Shown: positions 48,910-61,809 of the stretch, piece by piece
Position numbering within the stretch: position 1 is the stretch's first letter
How the letters are laid out: every line of letters begins with the position of its first letter
NCBI GenBank assembly: GCA_946699065.1
Contig: CAMPDV010000013.1
Location: 1,488,001 to 1,552,000, forward strand
Length of the DNA stretch: 64,000 nt
Reading direction: 5' to 3'
Source: Loxodes magnus
Taxonomy: Eukaryota > Ciliophora > Karyorelictea > Loxodida > Loxodidae
The notes under the pieces: model-generated
Seen by the model: only the letters and a program-made list of their open reading frames with translations
Told to the model about the DNA's origin: nothing
Databases searched by the model: none
Translations under genes and position numbers: made by a program

Positions 48910-51900
48910 TTATTATTATTTATTAAATTTATTAAATAATTAATTTTCAAAGATTTAGTAAGATTAGACTTAATAGCAAGTTTTTAAAAGAAGTAAAATT
49001 TATAAAAAATTTTATTATCATATTTTCTGCTAGTAAACTTTAAATATTTGCTAAACTAGATTGATATAAGACTGTTTTAAAAAAGATTTAAATTGTTCTC
49101 AAGATTTCACTCTCTCTTAATTTAACGTTTAATATAAGTCTTAATAAACTATAAGCAATTCTTAAATTAAGGAAGAATTATATAAAGCTTACCACATAAT
49201 AGTGCCTTTTATTTGCTTCGCATACTAAATTTATTTAAATATTTCTTATAGAAATTCTTTTATGCTTTATGTAAACTAATTTTTATTTTAAATCTCTATT
49301 AAAATGATTCTATAAATCCTTAATAAAGCTCTGATTTATTTTTAAATACTTTATTTTCTTCTATTATAGCCTTTCTTACCATTTATTATACAGAATATTG
49401 ATGGAACAATTAAAAATAATTAATAATAGAGTTAAACATTCTTCTAAAATCTAATTTCAAGAATATTCCCACTTTTCTCTAAATCATCCAACTTATCTAT
49501 ACTTTATGATTCAATTTAGTTTTTTAGGTACAATCCTCTTTAATTTAAATATATAAATGCTTTTTTTATTTATTTTATAATTGAAAATAATAATTATTTT
49601 TGAGTATTTTGGATGCTATTTATCTGACTAAATAATTATAAAGTTTGATTTCTATCCTTATATATTATAAAATATTGCTAATATAAGATTATTAAGTTAT
49701 GTAATTATAATACAATTTATAAAAAGGAGCATTTATCTATGATTAACTTTACTATTACTATAAAATTAGAGCTATTAGTTTACAAGCTTTTAAATTAAAG
49801 CTGTATACTTTAATTATCAAAAGTTACTTATTCCATTATAAAATTGTTGTCTCAAAATATATTAACCAATTATATCCTTCTAGTTCAATAATTAGGGTAA
49901 ATTTGGTTTTACTCAATATTGCAAAACTATCTTAATATTTTAATTAAAACTTAGTTAAATATTTTATAATGCTAAGTATTAAAATAATCTCTAGGAGCTA
50001 GCTAAAATCTTATATTATTTATCTATTTTCTTTCAAAGCAAAAAAGTTTTATCTAGTAAGTAATGAAATACTTGAGTTACATTACTTTGATTCTTACGAA
50101 TGAAAAAAGCTATAATTTAATCTTGATATTTCTCTGTATTTATTAATTAGATTTTAAAACTAAGCTTCACTAAAACAGAAGAGATATAATCTTTGTTTTT
50201 AAATGAGATTTTACCAATCATTGTATAGGACTTCAAATAAGGTAACTAAATAAATTAAATAGACAATGGAAATACATATAATAGCTATTTGCTCTTTTCT
50301 AGTTTAAATAGTTAAATTATATAATCGATTCTAAACTAAAATTAAATATTAATCTTTCTGCAAATGCTTTAAAATAAATATTACTATGATTTTATAAGCT
50401 AAAATATCTTTAGTAAACTATTAAACTATCTTAAGAATTATTATTTCCCTCAGTCATTTCAGAGATTGAATAATATGTGCATAAAAACTAAAATGTATAA
50501 TAGTAAAGTTTATTTCTATTTGGAAGTATGTTAAGCAAAATAATATTTTTCTTTCTCTCTTTTTATGCTTTAAAAATCTAATTTAAGGCTATTAAAATAA
50601 CATTAAAGATCTTATAGCATTCTTTACTATAACGTAACTGTAAGATTATTTATATAATTTTTGCCATTCTTAAATATAGATTTTTTAGTTACTATCTTTA
50701 TTAAAAACAATCTTTTAAAACTTTAATATCTAAGTAAAATAATTTTAATTTGATAGTCTTAGATTAATTACTCTTAACTATAAAAGATGTTTTAATATCT
50801 TTAGAAGAGTATTTTACTACTATTTAAAAAAGAAGATAAGTTATATAAATAAATCTTATTTTGCAATGTAGAAATATTATAAGCTTCTTCACATTAATGC
50901 AATCATTCTCTTTTTTTACCTTTATCTTTGTAAATCCTTCACTCATCTTTGCTTAAACTCAAATAAGACTTTAGCAACAGTTTCTTAAAAATGTATAACT
51001 TACTCCTTATAAGTTTCCTCATGCTCATTTATAACTTTAAACTGAAGATAAAGGAAAGGAATTTTCATATTTATCTAAATTAAAATATAAAGTCTAATTT
51101 CTTAAAGTGTTAATACTGAAAGAGAGCAGAGATAATTAGCTAGGAAGCTTTGGCTAATAAGTAACTTATTTGCTATAATAAAGTAATTTTATTAATGTGG
51201 CTAAAATTCTATTTCCATACATTTGTAAGTTTTATAACTTGATATTCCTTTAATATCTTGCTATAAGTTAAGAATTATTAATCATATTGTATGTTTAAAA
51301 GACTGGATATCAAATTTGTTAAAGCTTATTATTTTATAATATCTTAAGAAAATTCATAACATATAATAATAAACCCTCTTTACTTATTTTAGACTGTATG
51401 TCTAACACCATCTTCCAAGTAACGAATGCCTGGGTATATTAAAATGAAATATTTATAATTAAAGCTAAATTTAACACAGAAGAGTAAGAATAAAAAAGAG
51501 GTTAAAAGAGAATAAATTTAAGCCTTTTAAATAGCAAAAGGGCTAATTAATAACCTTATAACACTTATAAATAGCATATCAAACAAAAATTTATTAATTA
51601 CTTTCCTTTCTTAGAAATAATTAAGAAATAGGTTTAGTAAAATAGTAAGCTTTTAAACTATGTTAAAATTAAATGCTAATCTGTTAACTTAATTAAGAGA
51701 ATATAAAAATCTCAAAGTAACTAGCTTGCTTATAATTTTTATTAATAAAGGCATATTTAAAGGCTTTAGTTGATATAAAATATAAAAGTTTGAACTTTAT
51801 ATTTTTTATATCCATATGCTTAATAAGCTCTGTCAACTAGGTTTTAAATTAAATAAATAGAGCAAGGTTGGGAGATTTAGCAAATGCTTAGCTAATTTAT

Positions 51901-51943
51901 AAGGATAATATGGATTTAACGATTTTTTATTTGAGTAAATAAA
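48910..51943. other. AT-rich region, tandem equivalent of 34250-37287
   Basis: Same content as copy 1. No secure gene. Confidence 0.3.
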
Positions 51944-53377
51944 ATGAGCTTCTTTAAAAATTGCTGTGATGCTATTTTAAATGGTAGTAGTTCAAAGTCC
52001 GGAGAAAGAAATCCTCCTACAGCAAAAGAAGTAGATTGACTATTTTTGTTCATAGGAGTAGGAATTTGATACAAAAAGATCTGCATATTCTTTAGACGTG
52101 CTAATTTTGGTGAGATTTGTGATTATGAGGTCATAAACTGTGATATAAACCATTGACTTGAATATGTGATATATACTCCATTCGTTTGATTAGCTATTCG
52201 ATAGATAATAAAGATTACATTTAGAAAAGATTATAATGAGACATAAGAATAAGAAAAGCTTAGGAAAAAAAGAAAATTTAGAGCTTTGTTCATAAATATT
52301 CTCTATTTTTTTTCTCTCGGTGTGCATGGTTCAGGTAATAATTTAGAACTCTATGCTTCTAGACATGGCCTAAATTAAGGTCCCCTCTACGAGCAAGTTT
52401 ATTTCTTTGATGAGCATTTAAGTCATTTTATGATTTTTACAATATTTACATTATTAATATGCTGACTAACTTTATACGATAAAATAGGAAGGAAGCCTAA
52501 TCTTAAATTTTCCCTTTTTTTAGCATCATCAACAGGAGTTACTTATGCATTTGGTATAGTTGAGGGTTCTTCTTGATATTTTTTATTCATAACTCCCCCT
52601 GCTTACTTTATAACAAGCACTATAAAACAAAAAAGATACAAAATGAAATTCCAAACAGCTTGGAACGAATATATGTATCGCTTTTCTTTTATCTAAGTAT
52701 TTGTCATCCCTATTACTACATTAGTCAACTATATAAATTCTGGCTGCAAATTTACTCAACCATCAGATATGACTCCATCATAAAAGCACTAGATATGGAT
52801 AATTTAAGTTGTGCTGATCATCCTTTATATTGCTATATTTTATGCCTTCAACAAATGCATTCAAAAAGGAAGCGAAAATCTTAGAGAAAATGAGGTAGTG
52901 ATAGAATTATCTTCATAAAATACTGAATAAAATGCTAATAATTTTGAAGCTTTGATAAATTCCGAATAAAGTGACTAGCAATTAATTAGGTAATGAACTA
53001 ATCTTACTCTGTAAATTCTTATATAATGCTCGCAAAACTAAAATGAACAAAGCATTACAGAAATTTAGAAAAAGGAACTTGAAGAATTTCTAAATCAACT
53101 GAAATCTGAATCTTTTAGATAGAAAAAATTAAGTTTAATCTCAGAATTTTTTGGATTTAAGCTACCAGAATCTTTATAAAAATTTGCGCAAGAAGTTGAA
53201 AAGAAGTAATAAGCTTAAAAAAATAAATAAACTATATTTAAACAATTATAAACTTATTTATATAAACTCAAATTGAGATTTATTAGGCTATAAGCTTACA
53301 AGTTTATCTATAATAAGTTAATAATTAAATTAATTAAAAAATATTATGCTATTCTATCTAAAAATAAGTTTGCTTGA
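51944..53377 (+). CDS. Multipass membrane protein with HxxxN and DEHLSH signature (family copy 5)
   Basis: Nearly identical to the 37288 copy. Glu replaces a TAG-coded Gln in GPLY(E/Q)QVYFF, and there are few other differences. The frame closes at TGA 53375-53377 (477 aa) because a short deletion in the tail brings a TGA into frame. Conserved blocks are all intact. Confidence 0.7.
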
Positions 53378-53797
53378 CTTCTAAGTATTATTTATAAAAA
53401 ATAAATAAGTTAAGAAATATAACTCATTGAATGATTTAATTATACCATAAGAATATTTTAAACTATTCTTTTTAATAAATTAATTTAAATCTTAATATCT
53501 AATTATTTGAACTTTTTATCTTAATTCTTTATTATTATTATCTACTCAAAGTATATAATTTTTGCGTTTCCTGAATTTTAACAAGTCAAAATTAATTTTT
53601 TTTCCTCTAAATTCTTTTTAAGCACTTAGATTCTCTTACCTTTTAAGCCTTTTGAAATTTAACAAAATTTATTAGATACTTGGCAGTATTCTAATATCAG
53701 CAATTCTTTATTTTTTATTTCTTGCAAAGAGGTTCTTTTAATAAGGATTTTTCTCAGTCTAGCTAAAATTAGCAAACTATTTTTAAGGAACTATAAA

Positions 53798-54262
53798 ATG
53801 AAAGAAGAAAATTATAAACTTTAAAGATAGAAACAAGAGCTTGAAGAAAAATTTAAAAGATTGATTTATAAAAATAAGAATTAAAGACTTACAATAGATA
53901 TTTCGAAAATATGAGAATTGAGTAATTAGAAACAAAGTTCATTTAATTCGTAGAGTTGACAGAAAGCTTATTCTTTAAAATACGTCTATGAATAACTCTA
54001 TGGATATAGAACCTAAAGATTAGCCGGAAAAAATTATTTATATAGAAAAATAAAGTAATTATTATACTGCAGAAGAATTTGCCATAATGTTGATATTTTA
54101 AACTAAAATAAAAATAAGAAAACTTAAAATGTGGCAATCATACAGTAATCTATATTGCGTTCCAAATGGGACATTATGCAGAAAAAAATGTAAAGAGAGA
54201 GAAATTTATAGAAACATAGCATTATCACAACAAAGAAGAAACGAACAAATGCTAGATAGTGA
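53798..54262 (+). CDS. 154-aa basic small protein, tandem copy 2
   Basis: Same length as the 39212 copy, TGA at 54260-54262. It uses TAG for a Gln and TGA for a Trp where copy 1 has CAG and TGG. Confidence 0.5.
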
Positions 54263-55009
54263 ATTTGACTAGAACCAAGATTGCAATTATAAAAAAAGTT
54301 AAATCAACACAAATATTATGTTTCAGGAAAGCAATCCAAACGAAAACAGGAAATTAAAGAATTATAAAGACAATTTAATTTTAATACAGTGATAACCTAT
54401 TAAATTTGGAATCACTATAATTCATTATTATTATAAAACGTAATATAGAATTAACTCAATATTAGTTAAATAGAGTTTTAAACAAATAAAATATTAAAAG
54501 TTTAAATATAAAAAGATTAATTTATCATAATATTTAATGAAATCGAAAAGTTGAGAAACATAAAAAATCAGTTTCAATTATTTTTATGTTTTAATAAATT
54601 AAATCAAAAATGATTTTTCATTTTTTAAATTTAATAAATTAGAAAAATAATAAAAATAGTATGAAAATTAATAAAAAAAGATAATAAAATGAAGAAAAGT
54701 GGTAAAATTATTTTAATTGGATTTTATAAAACCTAATTTTTTTTTTATAACTATTTTCATAAAAGTAAAAATTATTAAGTAACAGATAATAAAAAAATTA
54801 AGCTTTTAAAATGAAAAAAAATTGTCTTAGTTTTTAGAAAATAAAAGTTATGGAAAAAGGGTAAATTTTAATTATTTAGAGAATAAAAAAAGGTCATATG
54901 AAATTATAAAAAGAGGAATATTTAAAAGAAAAAATTTTAAAAGAAGAAGATCAAAAAAAGAATTTTAAAAAATTTAAATAAATGCTATAATTTTATTTTA
55001 TTATACAAA

Positions 55010-55497
55010 AACCGCAATAATTGTTCGAAGGTGAACAACAAGGTCACCTTCATCAGAGGTTGGGGAAGTTAAGTACTCATAATCGACTTTATGTCTTCCT
55101 CTGCTTTGGTTTGGCCTCGAGACATAAGATTCTTAGACCTTCGACACTGGCTTGGCTTAATTTATTTTTAATTCTGGAACGAAAAAGAAATAATATTGCG
55201 AGCTTCATCAGAGGTGGGGAATTTAAGTACCTATAATTGACACATGTCGTCCTCTGCTTTGGTGATGCAATGAGACACAATCCTGCCATGTCCTTGAACC
55301 TCCAGCAAGTATTAAAGATTACGAGTATTCTAAAATTATATCAGTATTGAACATTTTTATCAGTACTGAATAATTATACCAGTATTGAACAAGGTTTATC
55401 AGTATCTGATAATTTTATCAGTAACAAACATTCTTGTCAGTATGAAACATTTTTTTAAGAGCTGTGCACCAACGAGAGTGCTACGTGCTCTATAATC
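55010..55497 (-). mobile_element. ~500-bp repeat element, tandem equivalent of 40430-40925
   Basis: Same structure with iterons at about 55320-55450 and a terminal hairpin at 55457-55494 carrying two substitutions (GTGCACC, ACGTGCTC). Confidence 0.6.
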
Positions 55498-55544
55498 AAA
55501 TTTATTTATTTATTTATTTATATATAATCATTTTTTTAATAAAT

Positions 55545-56000
55545 ATCCTGCTATAATCAACCAAATAGGTCTGGTGCAGTGTAGAAGGCATTACAAGTAC
55601 TCTTGCAATAGATGCTACCTCAAATAAGTAAAGACATGCCTTTGTGTGATAAGCCTTACTTATTGAGGGCTCTCTTTATCGATACGAGAATCTGACTAGG
55701 AAACACTAAAACCTGTTCAGAGTTATCCTATCTCTACATGTTGTTAATCTAATTGGAAGATTGAAAACCTAAAACATTACTGAGATCAGAAATAGCTATT
55801 TATTTAAAAATTTTAGCTCGACTGTGTTATTCGACACAAGAATCGGATTATTCTCTAACCTCTTCTAACTCCTGCCTTTGGATTAACTCACGAGAAATTG
55901 AGAAAGAAGGTAATCAATTTTCATTCCAAATACGGAGAAAAGAAGAAAAAATGAAGCAAGAAATTAGGTGAAGATAGAACATTACTAGATTTTTATTAAG
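55545..56000 (+). pseudogene. Broken copy of the 141-aa ORF
   Basis: Equivalent of 40966-41391. The ATG is CTG, three bases are lost near 55715 and one is gained near 55762, so the frame is disrupted. Confidence 0.45.
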
Positions 56001-57698
56001 AATATAATTTGGTTTCTTTTATTTATCTGGTGAACTCAATAAAGGTGGAGTCATGTTAATTAATTTAATTTGTTTATATCGTAATATTAAAAAATTAATT
56101 AAACAAAATAAATAATTTAACTAAGTTTTTTAAAGAAAAATTAAAAATTGAAGAGTAGAAAAAAGAAATAAAGTAAAAATAATTAAAAATTATGAGCATT
56201 AATAGGATATAAATGATATAAATAATAGTAAATTAAAAAATTATCTTTCATTATAAGTTAATAAATAATAAAAAATGGTTGGCTTCGAGAAGGGATTTTT
56301 ATCATTTCCTCAGAGTAGGAGATAAATCCAGAAGCATTTCTCTTATACGTCTCTTCAAACTAAAGCTCCTCTTAATAAAATGGAAGAAAATAAGAAAAAT
56401 ATAAACTTCTAAAAATTAGTATAAAGTAGGTGCTCTTCCTTCAAAGATAAGTTGGACTGAGAAAAATTAAATTAAAACATTTAAGTAATTTGGCTAAAAT
56501 ATTTATCAATTTGATCCAGTTTTTATCCCATAAACATTGAATATTATTGGTTGTCTTCTTTAATGATGGAAATATATGTTTAGCTCTTCGTTTAATTTCT
56601 CTAGTATCTTATTTTTTAAATTTTAATCTTTATTATTTTGATTCTTATTGTAGATTTGATATTCTTTAATGCACTGATTATTCAAAAAGTTTTTGAGATT
56701 AATGTCATTTATCTTAATAAGATAAATATTCAATTAAATTTAATTATATTATTGTTCTTCTTCTTTAGGATTCATTTATGGAGATCTGTTATTTTTGGGA
56801 GTCATTTTATTTTGATTATTTTTTAATAAAAATCAAATTCAAAATTGTTAAATAAAATAAAAAAGTTTTAAATAAATTAAAATTATAGGAAATGTAATTT
56901 GAAATAATGAATAAATAAAATAAATCAGCAAAGGTATGTTTTATTATAAAACTACATTTTTCTAAAGGAACAAAAATAAAGTAAATGCATGGAAAAGAAT
57001 AAAACATTAAAGTCAATATAACTGTATTCTAAACTTGAAATGCCTTAAGTTAAAATACTTTCTTAAATAAACAATAATTACTAGGATTAGGAATTATATA
57101 ACTACTTAGATTGGATTAATCATTTTTTATGCTTCTATAATAAGTGAGAGCGCTTAAATACATTTCTGCTTTTTTAATTTCCAACTTTTTTAACTTTCAT
57201 TAATACCATTATGATTATTATGATTATTATCATTTTTGTAGTTCTTTAGCAAGTATTAAGTATTGACTAGATTTAATTTCTAGTTAGCACTAATAAGTAA
57301 TAGGGAGCAACATTTGTTAGAGACTAAAAAATATATTTTTATAAAATCATAATATTCTTTGAACAATAGTATCCTTGTATTTTACTATGTCCATTTATAA
57401 TTACGTGGACAATCCCATCTAAATAGTGAAATTTTTATATTTAAATAATTTTATCTGAAAAGAATAAATATTAGCATTATAAAAAATTTTAATAAAATAG
57501 TTAATTTTAAACTTAAATTCTTGTGAATATGTACTTTAAAGCATAAACAAATAACTAATGAAAAAGATATATCAAAAAATATATAAAATTATTATTATAT
57601 TAAATTTAAAACTTTGGAAAGAAACTAAAAACATATATTTCAATTAAAAAAAAAGTTGATATGCTTTAAATATAAATATATAAATGGTCAAATGAGAT

Positions 57699-57989
57699 TA
57701 TAGAGCGCATAACATCTAAATGATGCGCAGCTCTTTAATAAAGATTTTTAAAGTTAAAAAATTCCTTGTTGAAGTCTTCCACAGTGCTAGCATTCCATTG
57801 TGATTTCTGTCTTCTATAGAGCCGCGATCGGAATGCTTCCTTAAGAGACCTTAGTATCTGGCATATTTCGTCATTAATGTTAACTGATACCTCTTCGATC
57901 TTGTCGTCTCTTCTCTTGGCTGGTTCTTCACCTATGGGGTACTTCCTGGTACCAGAGTTTAAGTCAGTTTCACTTGGAGGATTGTTCAT
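57699..57989 (-). CDS. Small-ORF protein of the hairpin element, copy in tandem unit 2
   Basis: Starts MNNPPSETDLNSGTRKYPIGE. It differs from the 43121-43411 copy at several residues (PAKRRDD, VSVNIND, LKEAF) but keeps an open frame through 84 codons, then runs into the hairpin module at 57699-57736. Confidence 0.5.
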
Positions 57990-58902
57990 AAATATAGAAT
58001 TTTTTCTTATTAGTAGCTTATGAAGAAGGCTTTTCCTTTAAAATAAACATATATACCATATAAAAATATATTAAAAAAATAAGTTAATTAAATTAAAAAT
58101 AAAGCATAATCTTTATTATTCAAATTATTTATAGTATAGAATGAATTCAAAATTTAAATTAATATTATTAAACTTAATTAAATAGTTTTACTGATTAAAT
58201 AATCATTATTTAGTTTTTTATTATAAAATGTAGATTATTTAATTATTTTATATCTAATCTTATAATTATTCTTCTTCTTTATTGTTTAATAATAAAAGTG
58301 TCTTTTATTAAAAAAAACCTAATTTTAAATTAATAAATTTTCAATATTCCAAAGACATGGAAATTAAGAAAATTAGCAAATATTTTTTAATTATTAATAG
58401 CAACATTTTTAAGAAAATTATTGAATTGAAAAAATTGTCTGAAAATGAGATAATGCAATATTAATTATTTTTAAAAGACTGCTAAATCTAGTTAAATGCT
58501 AAAAATGATTAAATAAAATGTGTAATTATCAATATAATTTTATATCTATTTATTTAGAAAATATAGTTTATTTATCTTATTTCAAATTAAAAATTTAATA
58601 CATTAGCATCTTTTTTAAGTTAAATATCTAATTCATTTATCATGCTTTTTAACTAAAGACATTTGCTCATAATTTATTATCTCTAAAAAATATGCAATTT
58701 ATTTATACCTTTCCTTTTGATTGCATAAAATACATCAGTAAACAAAATATCATAACTTATCTTACTTATAAAAATTAGATTATAAATAATATCATTTGAG
58801 AATTTTCTCAACTACTACATAAAATTAAATTAAATATATTTCAATAAATCTAAAATCATTTTACTACTAAAATTAATAGTTATAGAATAGTATTTTTAAA
58901 CT

Positions 58903-61255
58903 ATTAAAGTAATATTATTTAATTAAATAGAATAAATAATTGTAATTATATTCCACTTAGTCTTTGTATGACGCTTTATAAAAAAGCGAATATATATTGC
59001 TGTTATGTAAATAGTGTCAAGGAAAATTAAATTATCAATTTTCTACTTCCTTTATAAGCAATCGAACTTAATACATTTGAATCATTTAAATTTCTAATAG
59101 AATGATTTATTTATCTATTATCTTTAGTAAGATATTATATTTAAAGTTAATAATAATTAAATGATATTTATATGCTAAAAATATGATTTTTATAATTATA
59201 GATATACTTATGTTTTTCATTTTTAACTAAATTAAATATCTTAATATTCACAGATTATATTTTTTATTTAAAAAGGATAATGAAACTAAGTTGATTATCA
59301 TTTATTTAAAAAATTAATAAAGCTTAATTTTTAGAAACAAATAGACATCTATCAGCGCTTTATTTAAAATAAATTTATACATTAAAATGTAAAAATAGTA
59401 TTATAATATAAATTGAATTATCTTAATAAAAGCAGACAGTATTAGTATTAAAAAATATCGATAGAATTATTAGCTTAATACTAATTATTAAGAATAAATT
59501 TAAAATTTATCTATTATACTTGCTTTAAAAATTTAATTAGTCTAATTTTAAATTTATTCCTTTCATTTAAATTATTATTTTAGGCTAATTTAATTTATAA
59601 CGTTAAATAAATAAATTTATTTAAAATTTTGTTGCATTTTATATATTTAAACTTAGATTTATCTTTTTCTAAAAATGGATAAGGATACTGCTACCATAAT
59701 AATTGTGATAATTATCGCCTTCATAGCAATTTAACTTCTGAGCATAATCTGTAGTATTTTAGTTATCGTATTTTGATTTTCTTTCAAGAATGCTAGAAAT
59801 GATTATTTTTTATTAGTTTTATGATCTAATTTGTTTCACTTAATTAGAAATTTACTTTGATGGTTCGCTTTTATTTTGGAATTGGAAAAAAGTTTCTTGG
59901 GTTTTAGAATTTTTTTTTGATTTTCGATTTATTTTCTTCTTGTTGAATTAAATTTAAATGTCTTGATTTCCTATAAAATCTGAAATAATTTTATAAAACT
60001 TTAAAACCCTGAAAGCTTAAAGACTTTAATCGTTAAATCATTTAAATGGGGACTTGTTTTCCTAGTTTTCGCAATTATTTTTGAAATTTAAACAATAGTT
60101 TTGTAAAATTCAGATGAAAGAATAGTAAAAGAGATGCTAATTTTTTTCGGAGTGTTTTTATGGTTTCCTATTTTTTTAATTTCTATTTGATTTATGTATT
60201 TTTGGATAAAAATAAAGAAATTAAAGTTTGAAACTTTGATAAACATTTCCTTTTATATGTATGAAACAATTAATTTTTATAAAAAAAAATAGCATACAAT
60301 ATTTTTATAAGTTTTAATTGTGATAACATTCTCGTACATATATTTTAAGTATCTATATAGAATAGAAATTTAAAATAATTTTGAAGTAGTTCGAATTGAT
60401 GCTATAATTATTCTAACTTTTTATTCTTTATCTATTTTGTAACATTTTTTTTCATCACTGATTTTTTTTTGAAAGGAGGATATAAGGGATGAAATTTTGA
60501 AGTGCTGCAAAATATTTAAAAAAAGAAAGCCTGAGATAAAAAAGGAACATGAAAGTTCTATTACTTAAGAAGATTTTGAAGATCCGATATCTGATTATTT
60601 TGAATCTCGTTTTGATTCTAATTATGGAATTGAAATAGTTAGAACTGGATTTAACTGATTTTCTTATAATTGAAAAGAAATTTTTTCATTTCATTAAAGT
60701 TAAAAATAAACTTTCAATACAATATTAATGAAAATAGCAATCATTATTGTTATCCTATCTATATAATATTTAAATTTCTTCTTATGAAATTAATTTTTTA
60801 AAGTTGCAATTGTTAAATTTAAATGTTTTAAAAGAAATTTAACTTTAAATGAGAGTTAAATAAGATTGCTTTTAAAATAAATATTGCTGCTTAATAAAAG
60901 TTTTTACATTTCTACTTAAATAATATTTTCATAATTACATTATCATTCTAATAAAAATATTATTCTCATCTATCTTCCTTTTCTTCTATTTCTATAAAGG
61001 AAATAAAATTTTTTCTGTCATTCGATGATTAAACTTTATAATAAGACGAAGAAAGTAAAAATTTTTAGATTAAATTGGCTAATTCTAGCAAGATATAAAA
61101 AAATGTTTTTAGCTTTAAAAAATTAAAATTGTTATTACAAAGAATGAATAGCTTACTAGCTAGATTTATGTTATAATATTGGTTTAATTTTCTCATTAAA
61201 TAAATAAGATTATAGAGTGCGTAGCACCTCAATGGCTTGTAGCTCTTTAATAAAG
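58903..61255. repeat. Tandem repeat unit, truncated copy 3
   Basis: Matches the first ~2.35 kb of the unit (29098 and 44324 onward). Homology stops about 7 bp beyond the hairpin module at 61211-61248, after which different sequence follows. Confidence 0.9.
59675..60658 (+). CDS. 327-aa multipass membrane protein (copy 3 of 3)
   Basis: Starts MDKDTATIIIVI and ends at TGA 60656-60658 (YGIEIVRTGFN). It is the most diverged copy (for example 60290-60480) but exactly the same length, which argues for constraint on the frame. Confidence 0.7.
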
Positions 61256-61530
61256 ATTTTTAAAATTAAATAAAATGTGCTGAAATCTTCCAAAGCGCTA
61301 GCATTCCTTTGTGAGCCTTGTCTTCTATAGGACTGTGATTTGAATTCTCCCTCATAGACCTTAGTATCTGGTATCTTTCATCATTAGCGTTACTTTATGC
61401 CTCTTCAGTCTTGTCTTCTCTTATCTCCTACCAAGATTCTTGTTCAATTCTTCGCCCATGGAGTATTTCCTTGTGCCAGAATTTAAGCCAATCTCAGCTG
61501 AAGGATCACTCCTCTCTATTTAAAATATTA
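61256..61530 (-). pseudogene. Frameshifted copy of the small-ORF hairpin-element protein
   Basis: Minus strand contains SDPSAEIGLNSGTRKYSMGEE and, in another frame, NDERYQILRSMREN. The order matches the intact copies; indels break it. Confidence 0.5.
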
Positions 61531-61809
61531 TTAATAAAGAAAGATCGAGGAAAATGAAATACAGCATAAAGATGATTCTATAATCAGATATTCAAATGAA
61601 TTAAGTATTATGAATAGAATCTATATGAGATGAAGTAGATAAAGTGGAATCCGAAAAGAAAATAAAGCAAGATACATTTTATTATAAGTAATTTAAAAAT
61701 CTTGGAGTAGAATAATAAAATTCACTTAGAGAATAAAAGCAATTAAACTTAAGTTCAACCAAATATTAAAAGTCTTAAAATATTTATTTAAATTATTTTA
61801 AAGTCATTA

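Larger units (their letters stand above)
44324..58902. repeat. Tandem repeat unit, copy 2
   Basis: Near-identical to copy 1 in content and order; corresponding features are offset by about 14,660 bp in the first half and about 14,578 bp after the ~70-bp deletion near 53.6 kb. It lacks the 31-kb insertion. Confidence 0.92.
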
